A stretch of 18,211 nucleotides of DNA from Chloroflexota bacterium (lineage in GTDB: Bacteria > Chloroflexota > Dehalococcoidia > GIF9 > UBA5620): the NCBI GenBank assembly GCA_026389735.1, contig JAPLHH010000163.1, positions 1 through 18,211 of the forward strand, read 5' to 3'. Positions 1 through 7,190 of the stretch are shown piece by piece. The notes under the pieces were generated by a model, which made no database searches, had not been told where the DNA came from, and saw nothing but the letters and a program-made list of their open reading frames with translations. Each line of letters starts with the position of its first letter. The stretch's first letter is position 1. The translations under genes and the position numbers were made by a program.

Positions 1-216
1 AGCCGGGGTGCAGCCAGGCGCAGCCTGAGAGGCATTGATGTCGCCAATGAGCTAAGAGCTAGAGGTATCACGGTAAAAACCGATAGCATGGCTTCGCTGG
101 CAGAAGAGGCATCACAAGCCTATAAAGATGTTACTCAGGTAGTCGAAGTAACCCATCAAGCCGGAATCTCACGAAAAGTCGCCATGGCAAGCCCCTTAGG
201 AGTTATCAAAGGCTAG
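1..216 (+). CDS. rtcB: RtcB-type RNA-splicing ligase, C-terminal fragment
   Basis: This is the last 71 codons of an RtcB tRNA-splicing/RNA-repair ligase, open at the window edge. RtcB joins 2',3'-cyclic phosphate or 3'-phosphate RNA ends to 5'-OH ends using GTP and Mn2+. Reading from base 1, the frame begins SRGAARRSLRGIDVANELRA, matching the segment after the family's GRxxSR motif. It continues with the conserved AEEASQAYKDVTQVVEV and AGISRKVA blocks and ends in PLGVIKG, where the penultimate Lys matches the guanylate-contacting Lys at the end of known RtcB proteins. The catalytic His and metal ligands lie upstream, outside the window. The TAG stop (214-216) shares one base with the GTG start of the next gene, so the two are probably co-transcribed. 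Confidence 0.9.
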   Translation, partial: SRGAARRSLRGIDVANELRARGITVKTDSMASLAEEASQAYKDVTQVVEVTHQAGISRKVAMASPLGVIKG

Positions 217-836
217 TGGTAAGAACGAAAGAAGCTCCCATTAAGCTCCCTTCTCCGAACCCCCAAGGAAAGGTATCAGTAGAAGAAGCCATTTCAAAGC
301 GAAGGTCAGTTAGAAGGTTCAGAGCCCAACCATTGTCTTTAGCACAGCTTTCCCAGCTATTGTGGTCAGCCCAAGGCATAACCGGCACTGGCGGACAAAG
401 AGCTGCTCCCAGCGCTGGAGCCACCTATCCTCTAGAGATTTTTGTCGCCATTGGTGAACACGGAATAGAAAGCTTAGCAGCCGGCATATACCACTATCAA
501 GTAGATAGCCATTCTCTGAGCCTGCATCTTAGTGGCGACTTAAGGCAGAAACTAGCTGATACCGCCTTGGGCCAAAGCTTCATTGCCAACTGTCCGGTTA
601 ATATGGTGGTCTGTGCTCTTCACCCCAGAACTGCCTATAGATACGGCAGGCGTGGCGAGAGATATGTCCATATGGAAGTCGGGCATGTCGGCCAAAACGT
701 CTCACTACAGGCTGTGGCCCTGGGCTTAGCTACGATAATGGTCGGCGCCTTCGAAGACGAAGAGGTAAGGAAAGTCCTAAAAATCGAAGAACAAATCAAA
801 CCATTATACATAATTCCAGTGGGCAAGCCAGTATAA
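216..836 (+). CDS. SagB/ThcOx-type nitroreductase-family flavoprotein
   Basis: A 206-aa protein of the FMN-dependent nitroreductase superfamily, in the SagB/McbC-type dehydrogenase subgroup. Visible signatures are the N-terminal KRRSVRRFR (residues 28-36, typical flavin-phosphate contact), LSLAQLSQLLWSAQGITG, then the R-AAPSAGATYPLE block (62-74) characteristic of the SagB-like subgroup, and near the C-terminus GLATIMVGAFEDEEVRKVL. The start is GTG, overlapping the rtcB stop by one base; a weak SD-like TAGGAGT lies about 12 bases upstream. Members of this subgroup outside azol(in)e peptide clusters often have unknown substrates. No cyclodehydratase or precursor peptide is visible here, so a role in peptide modification is not supported. 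Cytoplasmic; no signal peptide is seen. Confidence 0.85.
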   Translation: MVRTKEAPIKLPSPNPQGKVSVEEAISKRRSVRRFRAQPLSLAQLSQLLWSAQGITGTGGQRAAPSAGATYPLEIFVAIGEHGIESLAAGIYHYQVDSHSLSLHLSGDLRQKLADTALGQSFIANCPVNMVVCALHPRTAYRYGRRGERYVHMEVGHVGQNVSLQAVALGLATIMVGAFEDEEVRKVLKIEEQIKPLYIIPVGKPV

Positions 837-911
837 TTACCTAAGTACGAAATCGATTGTTCTTATCCCTCGGATATATTACAATTAAGCGATTAACAGG
901 GAGGTTCAACA

Positions 912-2129
912 ATGCCACAAACCAGAGAAGCAGTCATAGTAGACTACCTGAGGTCTGCGTTTTCAAGGTCGAGGCCGAGAGAGCCAGAGAAGGATGTGTT
1001 CAATGGCCTGAGAATGGATGCCGTTGCCGGAACGCTGATAAAGGAGCTCATCAAGAGAACCAAGGTTAAGTCAGAGCAAATCAATGACGTATTGGTTGGC
1101 ACCGCCTTTCCAGTGGGTGAGCAGTGGTTATATGGAGGTAGAAGCGTAGTATTTGAGGCAGAATTGCCATTCGAGGTTCCGGGCGAACAAATCGATAGGC
1201 AGTGCGGGTCTTCAATGTCAACCGTACACACAGGTGCTATGGAGATAATGCTTGGTTACTCGGATATTGTTATCTCGTGCGGGATTGAGCACATGACGCA
1301 TATCCCGATGCCTGGTCCTGGTATTGACCCGAGTAAAATAATGCGAAGCCCAGACCCTGCCTTCATAACGGATGACCGCTTCAAGAAATACGACTTTATG
1401 ACAGCCGTGAACATGGGGCTCACCGCAGAAAAGTTGTTTTCGGAGTCTGGTTTAACCAGAGAGGACATGGACAAGTGGGCACTTAGAAGCCACCAAATGG
1501 CAGCCAAAGCGCTTGCAGAGGGATACTTCAAAGGCGAGATAATGCCCATTGAAGTAACGCTGGCTGATGGTACAAAGCAGGTCATTGACAGGGATATGAG
1601 CATCAGGGCAGACACAACGATGGAAGGCCTTGCTGCACTTAAACCGGCATTTAAGCCGGATGGTCAGATAACCGCCGGGAACTCTTCACCGTTGAACGCT
1701 GGCGCCACCGCAATGATGCTGATGTCGAAGGAGAAGGCAAAAGAGTACAATCTCAAGCCTTTAGCCACAATCGTGTCTATGGGATGGGCCGGCGTAGACC
1801 CGACGGTTATGGGAAAGGGGCCGGTACCGGCCAGCAAAATGGCGTTAAAACATGCCGGGTTAGATGTGAAAGATATTGACTTCTGGGAGATAAACGAGGC
1901 GTTTTGTATTGTAGCCCTTTATGCCATAAAAGAGCTGGGCATTAACCCCGAGAAAATCAACGTAAAAGGTGGAGCTACCGCAATCGGCCACCCGCTCGGC
2001 GCCTCTGGAACCAGGCTCGTCGGCACATTGGCTAGAATACTGAACATGGAAGGTGGGACTTATGGTCTGGCAAACGCCTGTATCGGTGGAGGGCAAGGAG
2101 TAGCCACAATTATTAAGAGGGAAAAGTAG
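912..2129 (+). CDS. Thiolase family protein (acetyl-CoA C-acyltransferase)
   Basis: A full-length 405-aa thiolase that condenses or cleaves acyl-CoA with CoA or acetyl-CoA. The nucleophilic Cys is C98 in DRQCGSSMS. Further signatures are NEAF (328-331), the GGATAIGHPLGASG block with catalytic His360, and NACIGGGQG with the second catalytic Cys390. All catalytic residues are present, so it should be active. The length is normal for degradative or biosynthetic thiolases (390-410 aa). A strong SD (AGGGAGGT) lies 6 bases before the ATG. It is 75 bases downstream of the nitroreductase and is the last plus-strand gene, converging on cimA across a hairpin. Whether it acts in acetoacetyl-CoA synthesis or beta-oxidation cannot be decided, since no dehydrogenase or hydratase is adjacent. 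An upstream ATG at 857 opens a different reading frame and lacks an SD. Confidence 0.93.
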   Translation: MPQTREAVIVDYLRSAFSRSRPREPEKDVFNGLRMDAVAGTLIKELIKRTKVKSEQINDVLVGTAFPVGEQWLYGGRSVVFEAELPFEVPGEQIDRQCGSSMSTVHTGAMEIMLGYSDIVISCGIEHMTHIPMPGPGIDPSKIMRSPDPAFITDDRFKKYDFMTAVNMGLTAEKLFSESGLTREDMDKWALRSHQMAAKALAEGYFKGEIMPIEVTLADGTKQVIDRDMSIRADTTMEGLAALKPAFKPDGQITAGNSSPLNAGATAMMLMSKEKAKEYNLKPLATIVSMGWAGVDPTVMGKGPVPASKMALKHAGLDVKDIDFWEINEAFCIVALYAIKELGINPEKINVKGGATAIGHPLGASGTRLVGTLARILNMEGGTYGLANACIGGGQGVATIIKREK

Positions 2130-2178
2130 TAAAGGCTTAAGTTCCCAACGTTAATCTAATAGAAATCTTTGACGTACT

Positions 2179-2227
2179 AACAGGCAACGCAATCCTGAGA
2201 ACTCATATCAACTGCGTTGCCTGTTTT
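2179..2227 (+). terminator. Hairpin between convergent thiolase and cimA
   Basis: A perfect 13-bp inverted repeat (AACAGGCAACGCA at 2179-2191 and its complement at 2213-2225) with a 21-nt loop is followed on the plus strand by TTTTCATT. It lies 50 bases after the thiolase stop. The right arm is also the last codons of cimA, so it may terminate both transcripts, though the minus-strand tail is less U-rich. Confidence 0.65.
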
Positions 2228-3809
2228 CATTACGCTTGATCAGCCAGTATTCCACACTGTCCACCAGAGCCAACCAGCTGGCCTCAATGATATTGGTCGA
2301 GCTGCCCACAGTTCGCCATTGCTTCCGGCCGTCGCTGGACTCAATGAGCACCCGCACCTGAGAACCAGTGCCGGCACTTTCTTCTAAAATCCGCACTTTA
2401 TAGTCAACTAACTCAATGGCAGTCACGTCAGGATAGAACTCCTGCAAAGCCTTTCGCAAAGCCCGGTCGAGTGCATTCACCGGACCGTTGCCCTCGGCAG
2501 CAGTATGAATAATTCTGTCACCAACTTTCACTTTGACTGTAGCTTCGGAAAGCAGCTCCGTTTCGCTTTCACTTGACGGGCGACGATGCTTCTCCACCAA
2601 CACCATAAAGTCAATCAGTTCAAAAGGAGGCTTATATTCAGGCTGAACTCGGTGCAATAATAATTCAAAGGAGGCATCTGCATCTTCATATTGAAAGCCA
2701 CGGCTTTCCAATAGCTTTATTTGCTGCAGTACCTGGCGCGTTTGTTTGCTCTTCGATGGCAGAGCGATACCTAGCTCCTTAGCCTTATAGATAATGTTGC
2801 CCTTGCCCGATAATTCAGACACAACCACCTTAGGGCGGTTGCCCACCAGCTCAGGGTTGATATGCTGATAGCTGTCTTCCCACTTCATGACGCCGGATAC
2901 ATGCAGGCCGCCCTTATGAGTAAAGGCACTGGTGCCAACATAAGGTAAATGATTGGACGGAGCCAGATTGGCTAATTCAGCCACGTAATGAGAAACTTCA
3001 GTTAGCTTAGCTAGCTGCTCATCAGTGATGCAATCGATACCCAGTTTAAGCTTTAGGGCTGGTACAATCGAGCACAGGTTGGCATTACCACAGCGTTCAC
3101 CATAGCCATTAATAGTCCCCTGCACCTGGATGACTCCAGCTTGAACCGCGGTCAGCGAGTTGGCCACAGCCAGCTCGCCATCGTTATGAACATGAATGCC
3201 TAGTGGTATAGACACCGCTTTCTGAACAGCCTTAATGGCCGTAGTAATTTCGGAGGGTAAGGCACCTCCGTTAGTATCACAGAGCGCCACACAGTTAGCT
3301 CCAGCTTTGGCTGCAGCTTCAACCGTCTGGACTGCATATTCAGGATTCGCCTTGTAACCATCGAAGAAATGTTCGGCATCGAAAAATACAGTAAGGCCTT
3401 TTGACTTAAGAAAGTCTACAGATTCAGCGATAATACGCAGGTTATTCTCCAAATCGGTTTCCAGAACCTGGGTCACATGCAAATCCCAGCTCTTGCCGAC
3501 AATGGTGACTACTTTGGTGTTAGCTTTCACCAAAGCTTGCAAGCCGGCATCTTTGCTCACCTTGGAGCCAGGGTGACTGGTGCTGCCAAAGGCAACTAAA
3601 ACCGAGTGCTTCAAGTTCAAAGCCTTAGCCTTAATAAAGAACTCGGTATCCTTGGGATTAGCACCCGGCCAACCGCCTTCAATGAAATGGATGCCCAACT
3701 CATCCAGCTTCTGGGTAATCTTGAGCTTATCAGTGACAGCGAAGGAAATGCCCTCCTGCTGGGCTCCATCTCGCAAAGTCGTATCATAAAGCTGAACTTT
3801 TGACATCAT
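2208..3809 (-). CDS. cimA: (R)-citramalate synthase
   Basis: A 533-aa enzyme of the LeuA/HMG-CoA-lyase-like TIM-barrel family, matching the long citramalate synthase type. It condenses pyruvate with acetyl-CoA to (R)-citramalate, giving a threonine-independent route to 2-ketobutyrate and isoleucine. The barrel carries YDTTLRDGAQQEG (catalytic Arg13), the metal-binding HVHNDGELAVANS (206-218) and NGYGERCGNANL. The region from about 400 onward resembles the LeuA-type allosteric/dimer domain, with GNGPVNALDRALRKAL. It is distinguished from LeuA by GIHFIEGGWPGANPKD, where LeuA has VIEAGFP. Two adjacent ATGs exist. The AAGGGA SD is better spaced for the second (3806), so the protein may start MSKVQLYDTT. 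The gap to the leuB stop is only 6 bases, indicating the same transcript. The product feeds LeuCD and LeuB, encoded just upstream. Confidence 0.93.
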   Translation of the reverse strand: MMSKVQLYDTTLRDGAQQEGISFAVTDKLKITQKLDELGIHFIEGGWPGANPKDTEFFIKAKALNLKHSVLVAFGSTSHPGSKVSKDAGLQALVKANTKVVTIVGKSWDLHVTQVLETDLENNLRIIAESVDFLKSKGLTVFFDAEHFFDGYKANPEYAVQTVEAAAKAGANCVALCDTNGGALPSEITTAIKAVQKAVSIPLGIHVHNDGELAVANSLTAVQAGVIQVQGTINGYGERCGNANLCSIVPALKLKLGIDCITDEQLAKLTEVSHYVAELANLAPSNHLPYVGTSAFTHKGGLHVSGVMKWEDSYQHINPELVGNRPKVVVSELSGKGNIIYKAKELGIALPSKSKQTRQVLQQIKLLESRGFQYEDADASFELLLHRVQPEYKPPFELIDFMVLVEKHRRPSSESETELLSEATVKVKVGDRIIHTAAEGNGPVNALDRALRKALQEFYPDVTAIELVDYKVRILEESAGTGSQVRVLIESSDGRKQWRTVGSSTNIIEASWLALVDSVEYWLIKRNENRQRS

Positions 3810-3815
3810 TTCCCT

Positions 3816-4913
3816 TTATTTAGCTACTCTCTCAGCAATCAGTTCACCCATCTCCCTCGTCCCGACCTTAATTTTGCTTTCGTCCATTATATCATAGGTG
3901 CGATAACCCTCTTCCAAAACAACAATCACTGCCTTCTCAACAGCCTGCGCCTCAGCTGCCAGGTTAAAGGAATAACGGAGCATCATGGCAGCACTTAGTA
4001 CAGTGGCGATCGGGTTAACTATGTTCTGTCCGGCTCGACTTGGAGCACTACCATGAATAGGCTCATACATGCCAAAGGCTTTAGATCCGCCGCCTTTAGG
4101 AATACCAGCCAAACTGGCTGAGGGCAGCATACCCATAGAGCCGGCCAGCATCGAGGCTTCGTCAGTGAGTATATCGCCAAATGTGTTTTCTGTGACCACG
4201 ACATCAAATTGAGCTGGACGCTGGATAAGACGCATGGAGCAGGCATCTACCAACATATGCTCCAACTCCACATCAGGATAATCAGCAGCGACCTCGGTCG
4301 CAACCTGTCGCCACAACCGAGATGACTCAAGGACATTAGCTTTATCTACCGAAGTCAGCTTCTTGCGACGGGTCAGAGCTATCTCAAAGCCGACCCTTAC
4401 AATACGCTCAATCTCCTGTTCCGAATAAGCCATAGTGTCAACAGCCTTTCTGCCTTCAGCAGTAAGCCACTGTTTCTTGGGCTGGCCGAAGTAAAGTCCA
4501 CCAGTAAGCTCGCGAACTACTATCAGGTCTACATCCTTTATTACGTCGGGTTTGAGGGTTGTTGAATTGACAAGCATAGGCAACACCTTTACCGGGCGCA
4601 AATTGGCAAAAAGCTCTAGTTCCTTACGCAAAGACAGAAGTCCATCCTCGGGCCGGACTTTAGCCTTTGGGTCATCCCATTTTGGTCCGCCGACAGCCCC
4701 AAACAACACAGCATCACAACTTCGGCACATCTTCAAAGTTTCTTCAGTCAGAGCAACGCCGTGGGCGTCTATCGCTGCCCCACCCACCAGACCATGATGA
4801 AACTGAAAGCTATGGCCGAATTTCTTCCCCACGGCTTCCAGGACTCTTATCGCCTCAGTGGCTACCTCAGGGCCAATACCATCGCCTAACAAGGCTGCGA
4901 CATTGAATTGCAT
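3816..4913 (-). CDS. leuB: 3-isopropylmalate dehydrogenase
   Basis: A 365-aa NAD-dependent beta-decarboxylating dehydrogenase. It oxidises 3-isopropylmalate to 2-ketoisocaproate (leucine) and, by analogy, erythro-3-methylmalate to 2-ketobutyrate in the citramalate route. Signatures in order are GDGIGPEV (10-17), substrate-binding [25 protein letters not shown] (132-146), the [12 protein letters not shown] segment with the active-site Lys, [11 protein letters not shown], the metal-binding [15 protein letters not shown], and the NAD-binding EPIHGSAP. Length and motifs are complete. The start is the ATG one base after the leuD TAA, with an SD GGAGG inside the last leuD codons, so translation is probably coupled. 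It is followed 6 bases later by cimA. Confidence 0.96.
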   Translation of the reverse strand: MQFNVAALLGDGIGPEVATEAIRVLEAVGKKFGHSFQFHHGLVGGAAIDAHGVALTEETLKMCRSCDAVLFGAVGGPKWDDPKAKVRPEDGLLSLRKELELFANLRPVKVLPMLVNSTTLKPDVIKDVDLIVVRELTGGLYFGQPKKQWLTAEGRKAVDTMAYSEQEIERIVRVGFEIALTRRKKLTSVDKANVLESSRLWRQVATEVAADYPDVELEHMLVDACSMRLIQRPAQFDVVVTENTFGDILTDEASMLAGSMGMLPSASLAGIPKGGGSKAFGMYEPIHGSAPSRAGQNIVNPIATVLSAAMMLRYSFNLAAEAQAVEKAVIVVLEEGYRTYDIMDESKIKVGTREMGELIAERVAK

Positions 4914-4914
4914 C

Positions 4915-5415
4915 TTACAATCCTCCAGTTAGTTTCTTCGTGGTATACTCAACCAGTCCACCGGCATTTATTATTTCCATCCTGAAATCAGGATAAGGTT
5001 CAGCAACAAAAGTTTTACCTCGGGTAATATTCCTTATATCTCCGGTGGTTAAGTCGACCTCAAGAATATCACCAGCTTCAGTGCCATCAACAGCCTCAAT
5101 ACACTCCAGAAGCGGCAGCCCTATATTGATGGCATTGCGGAAGAAGATGCGGGCGAAGCTTTTGGCAATGACACAGGATATGCCGGCAGCTTTGATAGCC
5201 AATGGGGCATGTTCTCGAGAAGAGCCACAGCCGAAATTAGTTTCAGCCATAATGATGTCCGCGGGCTCGATCTTGCTGAGGAACTCAGAGTCAATGCCTT
5301 CCATGCAATGCTGAGCCAGCTCTCTGGGCTCGGACAGACTAAGATAGCGAGCTGGTATGATAGCATCGGTATCAACATTGGCACCGTATTTGTGAACTTT
5401 GCCTTTTAGCTTCAA
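4915..5415 (-). CDS. leuD: 3-isopropylmalate dehydratase small subunit
   Basis: The small swivel-domain subunit of isopropylmalate isomerase, which partners with LeuC and contributes substrate-recognition residues. Signatures are [20 protein letters not shown] at the N-terminus, the [16 protein letters not shown] loop and [21 protein letters not shown] place the start at TTG 5415, giving 166 aa beginning [11 protein letters not shown]. This matches the usual start of the short LeuD family, and a GAGGGGGTG SD lies 6 bases upstream. A longer 176-aa reading from TTG 5445 would put the SD inside the gene. Unusually, leuC is not adjacent but about 4.8 kb upstream, behind a probable terminator, so leuD-leuB-cimA may need its own promoter. 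I could not identify a convincing one. Confidence 0.94.
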   Translation of the reverse strand: MKLKGKVHKYGANVDTDAIIPARYLSLSEPRELAQHCMEGIDSEFLSKIEPADIIMAETNFGCGSSREHAPLAIKAAGISCVIAKSFARIFFRNAINIGLPLLECIEAVDGTEAGDILEVDLTTGDIRNITRGKTFVAEPYPDFRMEIINAGGLVEYTTKKLTGGL

Positions 5416-5457
5416 ACTAGCACCCCCTCTCAAAAGCTTTTCCAATTACATATATCG

Positions 5458-5547
5458 TTAGCACAGATAATCCCTGATATTACCACAGCCTCTATTCCCC
5501 CACCAGGGAAAGTTGAAGCCCCGACTAAATATCTCCTCTTCAGTCAT
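5458..5547 (-). CDS. Possible 29-aa stop-coupled small ORF before leuD
   Basis: A short ORF begins with an ATG that overlaps the TGA stop of the upstream Cys-rich gene (ATGA arrangement) and ends with TAA 43 bases before the preferred leuD start. It begins MTEEEIFSRGF, includes NFPWWGNRGCG and ends RDYLC. The overlap suggests translation by re-initiation, but there is no clear SD of its own and the length is close to chance. It is not rich in Leu, Ile or Val, so a classical branched-chain attenuator leader is unlikely. I do not recognise a family. It could be a remnant of a longer gene. Confidence 0.3.
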   Translation of the reverse strand: MTEEEIFSRGFNFPWWGNRGCGNIRDYLC

Positions 5548-6002
5548 AACCACGAATAAAACTTCCCCCTATGTTCTACCCATCTGCTTAAACCATATTC
5601 CCTAATTTTTCTCAAATTCTCCTTAGCAGTATCACCATGGAATAGCTTGAAAAATTCAAACTTATTACATCTCTCAAATTCACCGCATTCCCAACAACCT
5701 TCAAGATGTTTCGACTGGACACAACTCTTAATCTCACAAGGTTGTAAGCATCCGTCGCCACCAACTCTACAGGGAGTATCACACCCTAACTTGACTATTG
5801 CATCTAAGACTTGATGGCATTCCTCATAATGCTCGAGCTCTTTCACAAAAGCGCTCTTTACCTCTGCATACTTATCAAACTTTACCTTTCGCAATTCATC
5901 CTGCAAATCTCGTGCTAAGTCGGCAGCTTTACTCTTATAGCGGAGGCAGTCGCCACAATACAAGCCACAATAGGCGGTTAGTTCAGCTTCCTGGTTATTC
6001 AT
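5544..6002 (-). CDS. DUF3795-type Cys-rich protein
   Basis: A 152-aa cytoplasmic protein with the DUF3795-type layout. The N-terminal motif AYCGLYCGDCLRYK (Cys12, 16, 19) is followed by a charged helix (about 25-70). A second Cys-rich block runs from about 75 to 112 with CDTPCRVGGDGC, CEIKSC, GCWECGEFERC, and the C-terminal helix contains LRKIREYG and ends SRWVEHRGKFYSWL. The Cys pattern implies bound zinc or an iron-sulfur cluster; function is unknown in the family. The start is ATG 6002; only GTGAAAA precedes it, a poor SD. It belongs to the accessory block between leuC and leuD. Family assignment is from memory of the CGLYCG(D/A)C signature. Confidence 0.75.
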   Translation of the reverse strand: MNNQEAELTAYCGLYCGDCLRYKSKAADLARDLQDELRKVKFDKYAEVKSAFVKELEHYEECHQVLDAIVKLGCDTPCRVGGDGCLQPCEIKSCVQSKHLEGCWECGEFERCNKFEFFKLFHGDTAKENLRKIREYGLSRWVEHRGKFYSWL

Positions 6003-6074
6003 TTTTCACACTAATTCTACAGAGGCTAATCGGAGCAAATCTTCGATTCCCGAAGGTCATAATCTTTGTTACAT

Positions 6075-6106
6075 AAAGATAGTATCAATAGGGGAAAACT
6101 ATCTTT
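6075..6106 (-). terminator. Weak hairpin after lipoprotein gene
   Basis: A 9-bp inverted repeat (AAAGATAGT at 6075-6083, ACTATCTTT at 6098-6106, 14-nt loop) overlaps the stop codon of the lipoprotein gene. The stem is AT-rich and the trailing sequence is not strongly U-rich, so it may be a weak terminator or an RNA-processing hairpin. Confidence 0.3.
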
Positions 6107-6602
6107 CTTCAACTCCAAACTGGCTACAGACTATGAAAAACTCTCCGTTCACTTCCTCAAAATATATCCTCACCCTTTTCCCCTCATGGAAAATCGGCTG
6201 GTCTTCCACCCACTGGCTGATTTCTCCAACAGTTCCGCCGGGAGTAACAATTTGAATCTTATCCTCGGCAAACGGAGCCCCTTTAACATATTTTTCAATA
6301 GTCAGCTCCGTATAGGTGAAAATACCAGTTCTTTCTTGATTCCATCTGCTTTCTACCTTCTTGACAGTTCCCTCGATTATGTAGTCAGCTTTTTCAGTCC
6401 TGTAAGCTTCATCGGCGCACTCCTTTACCAGTATCCCAGCCCCACCAGATTGCTTTACAACAATTGGACCTTCAGGCGATGGCACAACCGCGCCTTCACC
6501 AGAACACGCAACCAAACCAATCCCTACAATGGCCAGAACACAAACCGCCAAAACCATATAAGTCTGTCTTTTACTTCTAATCATTTGCGGCGACTCTTGC
6601 AT
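6099..6602 (-). CDS. Putative lipoprotein, unknown function
   Basis: A 167-aa secreted lipoprotein. The start is ATG 6602, because a GAGGGGGTG SD sits 6 bases upstream. A longer reading from TTG 6623 would place that SD inside the gene. The N-terminus has basic residues (IRSKRQ), a hydrophobic segment (about 15-32) and the lipobox LVAC with the lipidated Cys33 followed by SGEG. After a short linker comes a probable beta-rich domain. Its blocks are ADYIIEGTVKKVESRW, TYTELTIEKYVKG, IVTPGGTVGEISQWVEDQP and HEGKRVRIYF. This pattern recurs in many small secreted proteins of archaea and anaerobic bacteria, with no known function. The mature part should be anchored outside the cytoplasmic membrane. 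It is 19 codons upstream-spaced at most from its neighbours, in line with co-transcription. Confidence 0.72.
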   Translation of the reverse strand: MQESPQMIRSKRQTYMVLAVCVLAIVGIGLVACSGEGAVVPSPEGPIVVKQSGGAGILVKECADEAYRTEKADYIIEGTVKKVESRWNQERTGIFTYTELTIEKYVKGAPFAEDKIQIVTPGGTVGEISQWVEDQPIFHEGKRVRIYFEEVNGEFFIVCSQFGVEER

Positions 6603-6642
6603 TAGCAACACCCCCTCACACAAAGGCTATATAACCCTATTG

Positions 6643-6906
6643 CTATTGAATGAGTTCATGTATCTGCAGGTGCTTGTAACCCTTCCCGAAACCAAAGTCC
6701 ATGCCAGTACCAACCACATGCTCGCAGTGTGGACAAATTACATTTTGCTCTGGGTCGGTAACAAGTCTATGTCTTGCGGAACATTCCCTGTAGCCCAGCC
6801 CGTCCCAAGACCATTCCTCTGTCATTAAGGCTGAAAACCAAATGGCATCTAAGACCTTCCCGCAGCTCTTGCAACGCTTTCTTCTAGACATCTTCTGACT
6901 AACCAT
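6643..6906 (-). CDS. Small zinc-ribbon protein
   Basis: An 87-aa protein with two CxxC knuckles, CKSC (12-15) and CPHC (58-61), plus an isolated Cys42. This suggests one zinc-ribbon-like site of about 50 residues. The intervening part is Trp-rich (EEWSWDGLG) and the C-terminus is GTGMDFGFGKGYKHLQIHE. The start is ATG 6906, preceded by AAGGAG 10 bases upstream. That SD lies within the last codons of a truncated restriction-enzyme-like ORF whose stop is 3 bases before this start. I recognise no specific family. It could bind nucleic acid or act as a partner protein, but nothing shows this directly. Confidence 0.6.
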   Translation of the reverse strand: MVSQKMSRRKRCKSCGKVLDAIWFSALMTEEWSWDGLGYRECSARHRLVTDPEQNVICPHCEHVVGTGMDFGFGKGYKHLQIHELIQ

Positions 6907-6909
6907 CTT

Positions 6910-7065
6910 TTACATCTCCTTCATCACGGCTGAGCCTACTTGCATTCCAATCTTACCCGCTCTTGAGGCTTCCAATTCTGCAAGTTGAAACAAGTAAGGT
7001 AGTCGGCTTTTGATCTTCTCAGCAAGTCTCTCGTCTTCGAATATTTCTATCAAGCGGTTGGACAT
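6910..7065 (-). pseudogene. Truncated ThaI-family restriction endonuclease N-terminus
   Basis: A 51-codon ORF with a good start context (GAGG about 9 bases before ATG 7065) ends at TAA 6910. The text contains FEDERLAEKIKSRLPYLFQL followed by AELEASRAGKIGMQVGS. In my memory this is the N-terminal block of type II restriction enzymes annotated as ThaI family, where the sequence normally continues after the GS with an REKI/RERI helix and then the catalytic domain. Here it switches to AVMKEM and stops, so the nuclease core is absent. The next gene starts within 3 bases. This is probably a degraded gene whose start and SD survive, or a stand-alone small protein. The family call is from memory and should be checked by profile search. 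Confidence 0.55.
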
Positions 7066-7118
7066 TCCTTATTCCTCATTCTTTCATGAGCGAAATGGCG
7101 CATAATATTCCGGAACCT

Positions 7119-7182
7119 TGCAAAGTACAGAGCATCTGGGCGAACGCAGTGAGGCGCAAAGCCTAGGTTACGCGATGCACGC
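7119..7182. repeat. Left copy of inverted-repeat-like element
   Basis: A noncoding stretch downstream of the DUF4145-like gene. It contains the GCAAAGCC...TACGCGA(T)GC block (7156-7178), matching the reverse complement of 8155-8180 in all but a few bases plus a 3-base indel. It also has TGGGCGAAC at 7137-7145, similar to TTGGGCGAAG near 8210. Local GCATC/GATGC ends (7132-7136, 7174-7178) can pair. Confidence 0.5.
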
Positions 7183-7190
7183 CAATTACT

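Noticed and set aside
216..836. Azol(in)e-peptide (SagB) biosynthesis cluster
   Set aside because: Only the oxidoreductase is present; no cyclodehydratase, leader-bearing precursor or transporter adjoins it.
857..880. TTGTTC ... TATATT promoter-like pair before the thiolase
   Set aside because: The spacer is only 12 bases, too short for a sigma-70 type promoter.
857..1069. Plus-strand ORF overlapping the thiolase start
   Set aside because: Different frame from the thiolase, no SD, no recognisable protein.
5416..5445. Ten-codon N-terminal extension of leuD from TTG 5445
   Set aside because: The GAGGGGGTG SD would lie within the coding region and family members start near [11 protein letters not shown].
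6041..6055. CTTCG-ATTCC-CGAAG mini hairpin
   Set aside because: Five base pairs only, no U-tract; likely chance.
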